This document shows positions 13,420 through 20,233 of a stretch of DNA of 20,233 nucleotides, in pieces (the stretch's first letter is position 1; each line of letters opens with the position of its first letter). The notes under the pieces were generated by a model. It was not told where the DNA came from, did not search any database, and saw only the letters and a list, made by a program, of their open reading frames with translations. This DNA comes from a virus: the IMG/VR virus record IMGVR_UViG_3300020189_000085, positions 1-20,233 of that record, one strand, 5' to 3'. Made by a program: the position numbers and the translations under genes.

Positions 13420-14653
13420 ACCAAGATGTTTCGATAGACGACCTAACCCAAGTATCTGTATCCGTACAAACATACATATAATCACCGACAACTCTTACAT
13501 CACCCTTTTTACCTTCGTCTGTATTAGAAGCTGGCGCTGGTTGGTCAATATAAACTTCCATACTCCTATCAATATTTGCCTCACTAAATGATGTATCACC
13601 AATTGTTAGTGAGTTCGAACTTAGATAGAAGTGACGAATTTTATATTCTGCCGAACCAAAGTCATAAGCGGCATTAGATGTAGGAATAAGATGTCCACCT
13701 GAAGTGAAATCCCAAGTGTGTGTCCCATTTGTATGAATTTCTATGTGTCCGTCTATACCTGTATCAATTACTTCAACTTTTGTGTCGCCCTCTGAAATGA
13801 GGTCAGAGGCAGTTGCGGCTCCACCTACCGACACTTGATTACCATTCCAAAGTAGATTTCCACTACCATCGTTTGAAAGGGTGGTTCCGTCAATATTGAT
13901 TGTTTTTGTATGAGTTTCATCCCACTGTGATGCAGATGTACCCAAATTTCCTACTTCATTATTAACAGGACGCAAGTTAAAGTCACCAGCGACTTCTTCG
14001 TGATAAACAAAGTTAGTACCATTAACTCTTGTCATAATTCTAGTGTTTGTATCATCTGTAAAGATTTGTGTATCATCATCACCGATTTGAGTAAATCCAG
14101 TGAATGAAAATGTACCGTTTCCATTTGCTCTTAAAAATGTTCCAGCAGCACCATCTACAATATTCAAATCCGTAAGAGAGTTGCCAGATAAATCCAAATT
14201 TGTCAGTCCAGAACCATTACCACTGAATTGACCATTTGTAAGAGTGACGTTTCCATTAGTGTTCGTGATATCACCATCAACCATGTTGATTGAACCTGTT
14301 GGAACTCCCACACTTTGCGAAACTGTAAGTTCACCCTGCACATCTATGTTTGTTTGATTTCCACCTAATATATTTCCAAAAGATATTGTAGCGCCAGGAA
14401 TGGAACCTACAATCGAGTCTGTTTTAATTCCACCAACTTCTGCAACTAATGTTGTTGCATTGCCGGTGTTCAATACACTGTCTAAGTCTTGCGCGGCAGC
14501 CTGAGTATCAATTACAGAAAGGTCTACCGTATTACCAGCACTAATCCCCAATGATGTTCCAACTAGGGTCAATGTTTGAGCAACACCATCAATTGCAGCA
14601 TTGCTTGGTGCTAATTCTATTCTTCCTGAGAGGGGATTAAACTGATAAGGCAT
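13418..14653 (-). CDS. Tail-fibre-like virion protein
   Basis: The 411-residue protein is rich in Gly, Asn, Thr and Asp. It has an N-terminal start (MPYQFNPLSGRIELAPSN) that I associate with marine phage fibre proteins. The middle is a low-complexity beta-helix-like region (GNVTLTNGQFSGNGSGLTNL, about residues 134-153). A motif near 335-355 (AAYDFGSAEYKIRHFYLSSN, followed by SLTIGD) is the counterpart of the YDLGSSSLRFRDAYLSGN motif in the 687-residue protein. The C-terminus (GDVRVVGDYMYVCTDTDTWV) matches the Gly-Asp...Tyr...Trp cap common in phage surface proteins. No enzymatic motif is seen. Its ATG overlaps the TAA of the upstream gene and follows an AGGAG site. It is probably a tail fibre or fibre-connector subunit. 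Confidence 0.8.
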   Translation of the reverse strand: MPYQFNPLSGRIELAPSNAAIDGVAQTLTLVGTSLGISAGNTVDLSVIDTQAAAQDLDSVLNTGNATTLVAEVGGIKTDSIVGSIPGATISFGNILGGNQTNIDVQGELTVSQSVGVPTGSINMVDGDITNTNGNVTLTNGQFSGNGSGLTNLDLSGNSLTDLNIVDGAAGTFLRANGNGTFSFTGFTQIGDDDTQIFTDDTNTRIMTRVNGTNFVYHEEVAGDFNLRPVNNEVGNLGTSASQWDETHTKTINIDGTTLSNDGSGNLLWNGNQVSVGGAATASDLISEGDTKVEVIDTGIDGHIEIHTNGTHTWDFTSGGHLIPTSNAAYDFGSAEYKIRHFYLSSNSLTIGDTSFSEANIDRSMEVYIDQPAPASNTDEGKKGDVRVVGDYMYVCTDTDTWVRSSIETSW

Positions 14654-14862
14654 TAGAGGCTCCTTGTGATTGTCAGTAGTTGTCCATTACCATCATAAGT
14701 CATATCTAAAATACCTACTAGTGACCCACCAGCGCCACCAATAAAATATTCAACTCTCAAAAGGTTCCCAGCGCCATCATATGTATTTGAAATATGATCG
14801 TGTGCCGGAATACCTAATCCATTAGGAATATAGTTAGATTGTGAATGTGCGGAATTAACCAT
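14653..14862 (-). CDS. Small protein with two YD-like repeats
   Basis: The 69-residue protein contains two copies of a Tyr-Asp motif: NTYDGAGNLLRVEYF (about residues 26-40) and MTYDGNGQLLTITRS (about 54-68), separated by a Gly-rich turn. The pattern resembles the YD repeats of RHS-type shells, but the protein is far too short to be an RHS polymorphic toxin; a small beta-hairpin protein of the virion is more likely. The gene overlaps the preceding coding region by 8 bases (14855-14862) and the next start by one base (TAATG). AGAGGAAAATAGAA precedes its ATG. I recall similar small proteins next to fibre genes in marine phages; their function is unknown. Confidence 0.75.
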   Translation of the reverse strand: MVNSAHSQSNYIPNGLGIPAHDHISNTYDGAGNLLRVEYFIGGAGGSLVGILDMTYDGNGQLLTITRSL

Positions 14863-15169
14863 TTCTATTTTCCTCTATTTCTGCTATTAGGGCCTTTTTT
14901 GTTTTTCTTTTGTCCAATTCAAGGTCAAGATGCTCTCTTGCCCATTCTTCCAGTTCATCCTTATTCATAGATTTCAAATCATCTGAGTTTTCTTCCACAA
15001 CTGGTTCTGGAGCAGGGGCAGGAGCAGGGACTCCACCGTTTGCAGCCATCCACTCATCAATTTCGGCCTGAGTGAAACTTCTAGATTGTAGAATTTCTCT
15101 TCTTGTAGGATGCTTCCAACCTTTAAGTGTTGGGATTGCGTTTTTGCACCATGCTGGTCTTACTATCAT
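14855..15169 (-). CDS. Small protein with C-terminal SAP/HeH-like helical domain
   Basis: The 104-residue protein has two parts joined by a proline-alanine linker. The N-terminal part (RPAWCKNAIPTLKGWKHP and SRSFTQAEIDEWMAANG, about residues 4-46) is a segment I recall from marine phage structural proteins. The linker is PAPAPAPEP. The C-terminal part (KSMNKDELEEWAREHLDLEL, then DKRKTKKALIAEIEE, about 66-101) looks like an HeH/SAP-type helix-extended-loop-helix, a fold that often binds nucleic acid or mediates protein contacts. The ribosome binding site is GGAGATAG. It sits between the mosaic protein gene and the YD-repeat gene in a continuous late operon. The domain call is moderate; a role in virion assembly is inferred. 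Confidence 0.75.
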   Translation of the reverse strand: MIVRPAWCKNAIPTLKGWKHPTRREILQSRSFTQAEIDEWMAANGGVPAPAPAPEPVVEENSDDLKSMNKDELEEWAREHLDLELDKRKTKKALIAEIEENRNG

Positions 15170-15179
15170 TTTCTATCTC

Positions 15180-16838
15180 CTATTTTACCATACCGGCAAT
15201 TTTGTTTGCTCTAGATTTATTTTTATATTTTTCCATTGCCATGTCATAAACTCTTTTTTTGAGTACCGCAACTTTTACTTTTGGATCTAATTCTTTTACA
15301 ACATCTGACATTTCTTTTGCATCTTCTTTGTCTGAATTTTCAACCAAATCACTAAATTCGAAGGATTCTTTCTTTGCGCGTAGTTTTGCAAGATCTGCGC
15401 CGTCAACTTTACCGTTTTTGTTAATGTCAATTTTCTTTTGTTTTGCAGACAATTCCTCATCTTTCATATGATACCCTTTGTCATTGCAATGTTCGCATCC
15501 TTTACCATCACACTCTGGACAAACAACTTTTTCTTCAGAAACACAATGGGAAGCCATTAGTTTTTGAATATCTTTTCCTGATACATAATCTGGTAGAATT
15601 TTTTCCAATGATTTGCGAATATTCATAGTTTTTGAAACATCTTGCTTAAACTTATCTGCAAAAGATTTCATCACAAAGTTTTTCTGCATTCCTTTATATA
15701 CATTATCAATATCGAGTGCGAGGTCTTTCATTTTACCTTCATTAACGAACTCTTCTTCTACTTCTTCGCTTCTATTGTTAAATCTTACCTTGAACATTTT
15801 TTCTGTTGCTTTAACACCAATATGATTTGCAACAACATCAACAATCTTTTCTCTTGGTTCTGTGTCTAAATCATTTGTGAAATCTACAAGTTTATCTGAC
15901 ATACCCTGTCTCATCAACTTGACAGCCTTCATAAAATCTTTCTTGTCAATACCACCAGATTTTTTTGAATATTTTTCTAATTCATCGGCAGCACCAATCA
16001 TTTTCATACCGCCCGTAGCTTCGTTCATGAAAGTCCCAAATCTTTTCATCGTTGTTCCCTCTTTTTTTGGTACACAGTTAGGTACTTCTTTACCGTTTTT
16101 CTTTTTCATACCAATCATTTCGTAACCCTTCCAACAGGGATTGTCATCTTCTTCCACCTTTTTATCTTCGTTGTTGCGGGCTCGGCTTTGATTTTTCGCC
16201 GCGAGCTTGTGCTCATATTCTGCCTGCGTCAATTCTACGATTTCTAATGCTTTCTTTGCGAATGCAATTGCTTTGACTGGACCAGTTGCTTTGTTGCCAG
16301 TCTCTTTTGAGTCCCAGAACATATTCCACACTTTACTACGTGCTGCATCATTTTTAGCTTGTTTCATGTATTTGTTTAAAATATCAGCATCTGCCTTTGA
16401 AAGTTTGTAATCTAACTTATCATCATATCTTAGATTACCACCTACTTTGTAATTTGTGTCGCCCTTATATTTCCATCTTTCTTCATCAAGTTCTACTTCT
16501 TCCTTATACATATTCAGTTCATATTTCTTATTGTCCATGTTGTACACTTGGATTTGAACTGCCTTTTTACCATCTTTATCAAGTAAACGATAAGAGTTTG
16601 TTTTACCAGATGTTGGTTTGCGAGGCCCTGTAGCGACCTTGTCGTCTATTTCTTTAGAATCAATGTCTATTCCATATTTCTTTTTTGCAAATTCATATGC
16701 GTGTTTCATCGCACTAGAAAAGTCTTTATGATACAATTGATAACCTGTAGAAGATTTATTCTCTTCTAAAGTTTTTTCCATAATGGATTTTATCAAATCT
16801 ACAACAGCTTTTGGTTGGTTTTGTAAATCGTTTTTCAT
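15180..16838 (-). CDS. Mosaic virion-associated protein with zinc-knuckle-like and EF-hand-like segments
   Basis: I choose the ATG at 16836-16838 (MKNDLQNQPK, 552 residues), because a late promoter and an AGGTG ribosome binding site lie just upstream; a longer frame reaching 16907 would start before that promoter. Segments in order: YHKDFSSAMKHAYEFAKKKY and KVATGPRKPTSGKTNSY (about 35-85) with QVYNMDNKKYELNMY, familiar from marine phage structural proteins; DDNPCWKGYEMIGMKKKNGK (about 231-250) with VPNCVP; a CPECDGKGCEHC cluster (440-451), DnaJ-like and possibly zinc-binding; a DINKNGKVDGADL loop (471-483), matching an EF-hand or dockerin calcium site; and a helical, basic C-terminus. It is highly charged and lysine-rich, as core or internal head proteins often are. 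The exact role is unknown. Confidence 0.78.
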   Translation of the reverse strand: MKNDLQNQPKAVVDLIKSIMEKTLEENKSSTGYQLYHKDFSSAMKHAYEFAKKKYGIDIDSKEIDDKVATGPRKPTSGKTNSYRLLDKDGKKAVQIQVYNMDNKKYELNMYKEEVELDEERWKYKGDTNYKVGGNLRYDDKLDYKLSKADADILNKYMKQAKNDAARSKVWNMFWDSKETGNKATGPVKAIAFAKKALEIVELTQAEYEHKLAAKNQSRARNNEDKKVEEDDNPCWKGYEMIGMKKKNGKEVPNCVPKKEGTTMKRFGTFMNEATGGMKMIGAADELEKYSKKSGGIDKKDFMKAVKLMRQGMSDKLVDFTNDLDTEPREKIVDVVANHIGVKATEKMFKVRFNNRSEEVEEEFVNEGKMKDLALDIDNVYKGMQKNFVMKSFADKFKQDVSKTMNIRKSLEKILPDYVSGKDIQKLMASHCVSEEKVVCPECDGKGCEHCNDKGYHMKDEELSAKQKKIDINKNGKVDGADLAKLRAKKESFEFSDLVENSDKEDAKEMSDVVKELDPKVKVAVLKKRVYDMAMEKYKNKSRANKIAGMVK

Positions 16839-16861
16839 ATTACACCTAATGTTTTTTCTAC

Positions 16862-16869
16862 TATTTATA
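16862..16869 (-). promoter_or_regulatory. T4-type late promoter box (TATAAATA)
   Basis: An exact minus-strand TATAAATA two bases after the stop codon of the nucleotidyltransferase gene is followed by GTAGAAAAAACATTAGG and the ATG at 16838. The leader matches that of the 6031-6038 promoter (GTAGAAAAAA). Confidence 0.85.
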
Positions 16870-16870
16870 A

Positions 16871-18583
16871 TTATGTTTCTTTGTATTTTTTCAACAATTC
16901 TTTCCAATCCATACCACCATAAGACTTTGCAATTGTAACTGCATAAGACTTTATAGAGCTCTGATCGCCTTTACTTTTTACGATCTTATCCAAATCTTTA
17001 ATTGCACTATTCCAATATTTTTCCTTGGGTGTTAGTAGTTTTTCAGAAACCTTCATATGTGGTGTATCTTTCATATAAGTATCTCTGAGTTTTTTAGACC
17101 CCCATTCACCAGCCCCCGCCTTTGAAACAAATGGTTGATTTTCAGCACCACTAATTGATTCTGTTTGCATTTGACTTAACTGACTCCAGCTTAGTTTTGC
17201 AGCTTCCTTATCTCCAATTTTCATTGCGACTTTTTTTCTTATTGCCATTTTTTGTTTTAGTGACAAATCCATTGGTTCAGTTTTCTTTTTAACAACAGTT
17301 ACTTTCTTTGGATTTGACCTTTTTTGCAACCAAAATTCATCTATCTCTTCCGTAGAATATCCCAATTTCTTTTTCAACATATTCATTGCAGTTGCCATTT
17401 TTACTGACTTCCACTCATCACCATATCTTTTCTTAAAATCTGCATCGGGTAAATCCTGTGCAATTTTTTCTAACTCTTTTTCTCTGTCTGGATTCATTTT
17501 AAAATCTTCGTATTTTAATTCTTTACTTGATGTAGAGAAGTTTTTCTTACGCATGATTGTTTTATGTACAACTTCAAACTCACCATTCTTATAGTTGATA
17601 ACTACAGGCAGATTTAAGTTAGTTGACATGTCTTTGAGAACTGCTTCGATATCGGGGTTCGCTTTAATTTGAGAACCCTTCTTCTGTTGAACTTTTTTAA
17701 AAAACTTTTGAAGTTCTGCGACTTTAATTTCTGGATCATTTCTTTTATCATTCATTCTATCAGCAAAATGTCTTGTAAATGTAATATCAATATCATATTT
17801 TGCAAGCATTCTATCTGCAAATTTTTCCAAATCGTCTATTTGTTTTTGAGATACATCCTCTCCATACATTTTATGATTTAAATCAGTTTTTCTTTCCATT
17901 AAAAACTCAAACAAATCAGCATCATCGATATCTTCCAACAATTCAACCATAGGATCTGTGATAAATTCTTCGTAACTTGGCGACAAGAATATAGATAGTT
18001 CTTCACTTATTCCCATCGCATCTTTGAGTGCATCGAATATTTTCTTTCCTGTTGTTTTTTCAAATTTTGGCGGCAATCCTTTTTTAAAACTTTCATAATC
18101 ATTTGCAGCGGCCGCAGCTCTCATTTTAGAGGCAGACATTCCAGTAACGCCTTCTGCATCTGGGTCTCTTTCGCCGGCAGAATGTATTTCAATGCCACCT
18201 TTAAAATCATAGAGCCCATGTTTGCCTTCAACACCATTATATTTGTTTAATAGCGTTTTAAATTCTGTAACTCTATCTCCACCTACTACCATTGCGCATT
18301 CTTTATATCCCATTTCATATAAAAGAGTTGCAACATTGATTGCAGTCTTTGCTTTATTATTTTGAATAATATTTTTTGCATAGTTTGGAAACATTTTTTT
18401 CATGAATCTAATTTTAGTTTTTATATCTAACGGATCTTTTTTAGGATTTTGAGAGTGACTTGGAAAGACCATAAAATCCGCATTCTCTTTTTTAGCGACT
18501 GCGGCAACTTTTTCGATTAATTTTTCGTGTCCTGTTGTTGGTGGGTTAAATCTACCAAACGTAAATACTATTTTATCCTTCAT
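16871..18583 (-). CDS. NMN-adenylyltransferase-like nucleotidyltransferase fused to a C-terminal phage domain region
   Basis: The 570-residue protein begins with a Rossmann-type nucleotidyltransferase domain (about residues 1-190): FTFGRFNPPTTGHEKLI gives the TxGH form of the HxGH motif (T16-H19), VVGGDRVTEF follows near 99-108, and GMSASKMR (148-155) fits the ISSTxxR motif. Relatives transfer adenylyl or cytidylyl groups to NMN, pantetheine phosphate or glycerol phosphate; NMN is the best guess. A central region has TFTRHFADRMNDKRND (268-283) and VVHKTIMRKKNF (338-349), which recall DUF4258/BrnT-like folds. The lysine-rich C-terminal third resembles virion-associated sequence (AENQPFVSKAGAGEWGSKK). 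It overlaps the upstream gene by 11 bases and has a GAGAGGAT ribosome binding site. NAD-related function is inferred. The first His of HxGH is Thr, as in phage relatives I recall. Confidence 0.8.
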   Translation of the reverse strand: MKDKIVFTFGRFNPPTTGHEKLIEKVAAVAKKENADFMVFPSHSQNPKKDPLDIKTKIRFMKKMFPNYAKNIIQNNKAKTAINVATLLYEMGYKECAMVVGGDRVTEFKTLLNKYNGVEGKHGLYDFKGGIEIHSAGERDPDAEGVTGMSASKMRAAAAANDYESFKKGLPPKFEKTTGKKIFDALKDAMGISEELSIFLSPSYEEFITDPMVELLEDIDDADLFEFLMERKTDLNHKMYGEDVSQKQIDDLEKFADRMLAKYDIDITFTRHFADRMNDKRNDPEIKVAELQKFFKKVQQKKGSQIKANPDIEAVLKDMSTNLNLPVVINYKNGEFEVVHKTIMRKKNFSTSSKELKYEDFKMNPDREKELEKIAQDLPDADFKKRYGDEWKSVKMATAMNMLKKKLGYSTEEIDEFWLQKRSNPKKVTVVKKKTEPMDLSLKQKMAIRKKVAMKIGDKEAAKLSWSQLSQMQTESISGAENQPFVSKAGAGEWGSKKLRDTYMKDTPHMKVSEKLLTPKEKYWNSAIKDLDKIVKSKGDQSSIKSYAVTIAKSYGGMDWKELLKKYKET

Positions 18584-18992
18584 TGGATCCTCTCGTTATT
18601 TCTAGAACCTTATCCATCTGGGCCCTAATAATAGGTTCTCTGTTCGGCCAAAAAATATACTCTTTATCTTTGTTCTTTAACAAATTGTGCAACAGTGGCA
18701 TAATGAGTCTTTCCAGTTTTATAACTTTATCTTCGGTTTGTTCTTTAGAGATGTCAAAATCATTAACCTTATCCTCGTAAAGTTGTTTCGCACCGATTAA
18801 CTCTGACATAACATCTCTTTGCATTTCTATTAATTCAGACAACTTAGCGTCCAAAGATTTAATCTCGGCACTAGTGCCTTCTACAACTCTAGTAACTTGT
18901 TCTGTATCGGCCCCACTTAGTCTGCCGAGTTCTTCTTCGTCTACGGCAGTGAATCCGAAATCTACATCTTCGTACTTATAATCGTTAGTCAT
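18573..18992 (-). CDS. Conserved phage protein, coiled-coil, unknown function
   Basis: From the ATG at 18990-18992 the protein has 139 residues (MTNDYKYEDVDFGFTAVDEE). This start follows GAGGGAACT and matches my memory of marine phage relatives whose N-terminus carries the DFGF motif. An alternative in-frame GTG at 19023-19025, with AGGA seven bases upstream, would add 11 residues. The middle (about residues 35-100) is a strong coiled coil (SAEIKSLDAKLSELIEMQRD). The C-terminus contains KDKEYIFWPNREPIIRAQMD, a segment I recall as conserved in T4-like marine phages. There is no membrane segment or enzyme motif. Its 3' end overlaps the nucleotidyltransferase gene by 11 bases. Function unknown. 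Confidence 0.78.
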   Translation of the reverse strand: MTNDYKYEDVDFGFTAVDEEELGRLSGADTEQVTRVVEGTSAEIKSLDAKLSELIEMQRDVMSELIGAKQLYEDKVNDFDISKEQTEDKVIKLERLIMPLLHNLLKNKDKEYIFWPNREPIIRAQMDKVLEITRGSNEG

Positions 18993-19044
18993 AGTTCCCT
19001 CTTTCTTTCCATTCCAAAATGCCACGTTATCATCCTTTCAATTA

Positions 19045-19380
19045 TCAATCCTCGACTTTACTACCGGCTCTCCATTGATAGCATGACCAATATCTAGCCT
19101 TCCATTTGGGGCCAGGATCGTCACAGTTATGTCTGGCACGGAATGAGGCTCTACGATCTGGGTCGTCTCGCTTAATTTCCATATTTGGATCGCCGAAACC
19201 AACTTTAACAATATTACCTTTATCATTTTTTACATAGACATAGAATTTTTTCTTGCCATCATTTGCTCTTTGTGGTTTGTTTAGAGTTACAGATTTGCCT
19301 TGATATTCTGCCTCTACCAATTCCAATTTTTCTCCACAACCGCAATCTTCGTTATAATAATCTCTAAACGTATACATCAA
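19045..19380 (-). CDS. Small conserved marine phage protein with basic C-terminal domain
   Basis: The 111-residue protein has an N-terminal cysteine pair (NEDCGCGEK), then QGKSVTLNKPQRANDGKKKF and YVYVKNDKGNIVKVGFGDPN (about residues 47-66). A final part, RASFRARHNCDDPGPKWKAR with YWSCYQW, is rich in Arg and Trp and has two more cysteines. I recall the VKVxFGDPNMxIKRDxPxRR...RARHNC...KARYWSC signature as widespread at the ends of marine phage proteins, often near prohead or structural genes. Metal binding through the four cysteines is possible. Its ATG overlaps the stop of the upstream gene (ATGA). It is probably a small virion or prohead protein; function unknown. Confidence 0.78.
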   Translation of the reverse strand: MMYTFRDYYNEDCGCGEKLELVEAEYQGKSVTLNKPQRANDGKKKFYVYVKNDKGNIVKVGFGDPNMEIKRDDPDRRASFRARHNCDDPGPKWKARYWSCYQWRAGSKVED

Positions 19381-19679
19381 TCTTCCTCTTCGTCTTCGGA
19401 ATACATCATGTAATCGAATACAGTATTCATGTAGTCGTTACACTTTGTAACTTTTGATTGCAACCATGCATCATATTCCACTTCATCAAATTCTTCCAAA
19501 TCTTCTCTAATCACTTCAATAACCTGTTCGGCTTTATCTGCGATAGATTTCAATTCAGTTAGCATCATGTTTGCTTCACTATCTTCTTTTATGAATTTAA
19601 CATCAGTAGAAATTTCTTCATTAGTTCTATTATGTAGATTTTCTACCATGTTTTTCCAAGTGTCAACGTAGTTTTTCAT
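19377..19679 (-). CDS. Unknown acidic helical protein
   Basis: The 100-residue, strongly acidic protein is predicted to be almost entirely helical. The segment MMLTELKSIADKAEQVIEVI (about residues 38-57) could form a helical bundle or coiled coil. The portion WLQSKVTKCNDYMNTVFDYM (about 72-91) is followed by an acidic tail, YSEDEEED. I recall this W.QSK.TK..DY...V.DYM signature in many marine phage proteins without known function. The ribosome binding site GGAGGTAAGAG is strong and lies inside the SNase gene end. Both ends overlap neighbours by four bases (ATGA). It belongs to the same translationally coupled run as the SNase-like gene. Confidence 0.75.
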   Translation of the reverse strand: MKNYVDTWKNMVENLHNRTNEEISTDVKFIKEDSEANMMLTELKSIADKAEQVIEVIREDLEEFDEVEYDAWLQSKVTKCNDYMNTVFDYMMYSEDEEED

Positions 19680-20032
19680 CTCTTACCTCCAAAGTATTCT
19701 ACTGCGTGTCCAGACTCAACCAACATCTTATTCAAAGATATTTCATCATCAATCATTATTTCTCCAAGAATTCTTCCGTACTTACCAGTTTCGTTATCCT
19801 TTTTCGTGCGGATGTAAATTTCTTTACCGACTGGTGCTTGACTTTTTGCAAATTCTTTTGCCGCAAGTCCAAGTTCCTTTTCCTTCAAATCTTTTGTTCT
19901 CGACTCTGGAGTATTGATACCGTATAAACGAACTCTTTGCCGGCGCATCCAAACGCCAAATCCAAGATCAATGTCAACATCAACGGTATCCCCGTCGACC
20001 CATCTTAGTACAGTTGCTCTATATTCATACAT
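19676..20032 (-). CDS. Staphylococcal nuclease (SNase)-like endonuclease
   Basis: The 118-residue protein has the OB-fold of thermonucleases: LRWVDGDTVDVDIDLGFG, then RVRLYGINTPESR (about residues 34-46) with the catalytic Arg and Glu, and TGKYGRILGEIMI (about 82-94) with the second catalytic Arg. The metal-binding Asp of VDGDT is present. These enzymes cut DNA or RNA with calcium. The protein lacks a signal peptide, so it should act inside the infected cell, for example in degrading host DNA or trimming phage DNA. It is close to the minimal size for the family. The start codon lies one base after the stop of the upstream gene, and the stop overlaps the next ATG. Confidence 0.9.
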   Translation of the reverse strand: MYEYRATVLRWVDGDTVDVDIDLGFGVWMRRQRVRLYGINTPESRTKDLKEKELGLAAKEFAKSQAPVGKEIYIRTKKDNETGKYGRILGEIMIDDEISLNKMLVESGHAVEYFGGKR

Positions 20033-20033
20033 A

Positions 20034-20233
20034 TCATTTATCCCAATTTTTTGCAGCAGTAAAGTTGTTGTAACTGAATTCCAATCTATCTACTAATTTG
20101 ACAGCCGTTTTTCCATCAGTATCGATTGCAACATACCCTTCTACATTAGTAACTTTATATCCATTATCTGTTCTTATAAACACTTTTGCTAATTGTTGAA
20201 TTTTATTTAATTTATTTACAATGAGACTTTTTG
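20034..20233 (-). CDS. C-terminal end of an unknown protein (runs off the window)
   Basis: An open frame enters from the right edge and stops at TGA 20034-20036, one base before the SNase start. The visible 65 residues include LIVNKLNKIQQLAKVFIRTD, then NGYKVTNVEGYVAIDTDGKT and VKLVDRLEFSYNNF, ending AAKNWDK. No in-frame ATG is seen, so this is taken as the end of a longer gene. It looks like a mixed alpha/beta domain with no motif I know. The tight junction suggests co-transcription with the SNase-like gene. Confidence 0.55.
   Translation of the reverse strand, partial: KSLIVNKLNKIQQLAKVFIRTDNGYKVTNVEGYVAIDTDGKTAVKLVDRLEFSYNNFTAAKNWDK

Noticed and set aside
14653-14862. RHS-type polymorphic toxin suggested by the two YD repeats
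   Set aside because: Only 69 residues, no core RHS shell or toxin domain, and it sits in a fibre operon. A small virion protein is more likely.
16839-16907. Upstream extension of the mosaic protein by 23 residues (start at 16907)
   Set aside because: It would overlap the upstream gene and precede the TATAAATA promoter and the ribosome binding site. The ATG at 16838 is better supported.
19038-19226. Minus-strand 62-residue frame overlapping the 111-residue gene
   Set aside because: It is a shifted frame of the conserved 111-residue protein, whose frame has conserved motifs and an ATGA junction with its neighbour.

Overview
This window reads as part of the genome of a tailed marine bacteriophage of the T4-like myovirus superfamily, similar in style to cyanophage and pelagiphage (SAR11 phage) genomes. 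The evidence is a gp61-type primase next to a vitamin B12-dependent ribonucleotide reductase, T4-type late promoters (TATAAATA), very tight gene packing on one strand, AT-rich DNA, and several protein types that I recall mainly from marine myoviruses (nucleotidyltransferase fusion, SNase-like nuclease, 2OG-Fe(II) oxygenase, fibre proteins built from shuffled modules). The host cannot be named from the sequence. Every gene I can support is on the minus strand, so transcription runs from high to low coordinates. No intergenic stretch exceeds about 110 bases. I see no tRNA, CRISPR array, insertion sequence or integrase.

Layout in the direction of transcription. (1) 20233-18573: end of an unknown gene, an SNase-like nuclease and three small conserved or unknown proteins, joined by ATGA-type overlaps. 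(2) 18583-15180: two long multidomain proteins. The first is an NMN-adenylyltransferase-like enzyme fused to an HxxxR-type domain of unknown role. The second is a mosaic with a CxxC zinc-knuckle-like segment and an EF-hand/dockerin-like loop. (3) 15169-13418: small proteins and a fibre-like protein. (4) 13388-3531: the adhesin and virion-decoration module. It includes a protein ending in a seven-bladed FG-GAP-like propeller, a cadherin-like/glycine-rich adhesin, and a structural protein carrying a cupredoxin-like domain with a full type 1 copper ligand set. A 2OG oxygenase and further virion-like proteins follow. (5) 3528-1845: a conserved protein, an inner/outer membrane spanin pair and a small membrane protein, which form a lysis cassette. 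(6) 1800-1: a replication module with primase and the start of class II ribonucleotide reductase.

Regulation can be read in part. TATAAATA boxes precede several virion genes and share a leader of the form TATAAATAGTA followed by an A-rich run. At the border between the lysis cassette and the replication genes lies a sigma-70 type promoter (TTGACA, 17-bp spacer, TATATT). It is so close to the primase ATG that the transcript should be leaderless. This fits a switch from late, phage-programmed transcription to host-RNA-polymerase early transcription.

The most interesting points are the copper-site domain in a virion protein, the propeller that appears to close on its own N-terminal strand, the leaderless primase promoter, late promoters inside the 3' end of a coding region, and repeated leaders and domain blocks that mark recombination joints in the fibre region.
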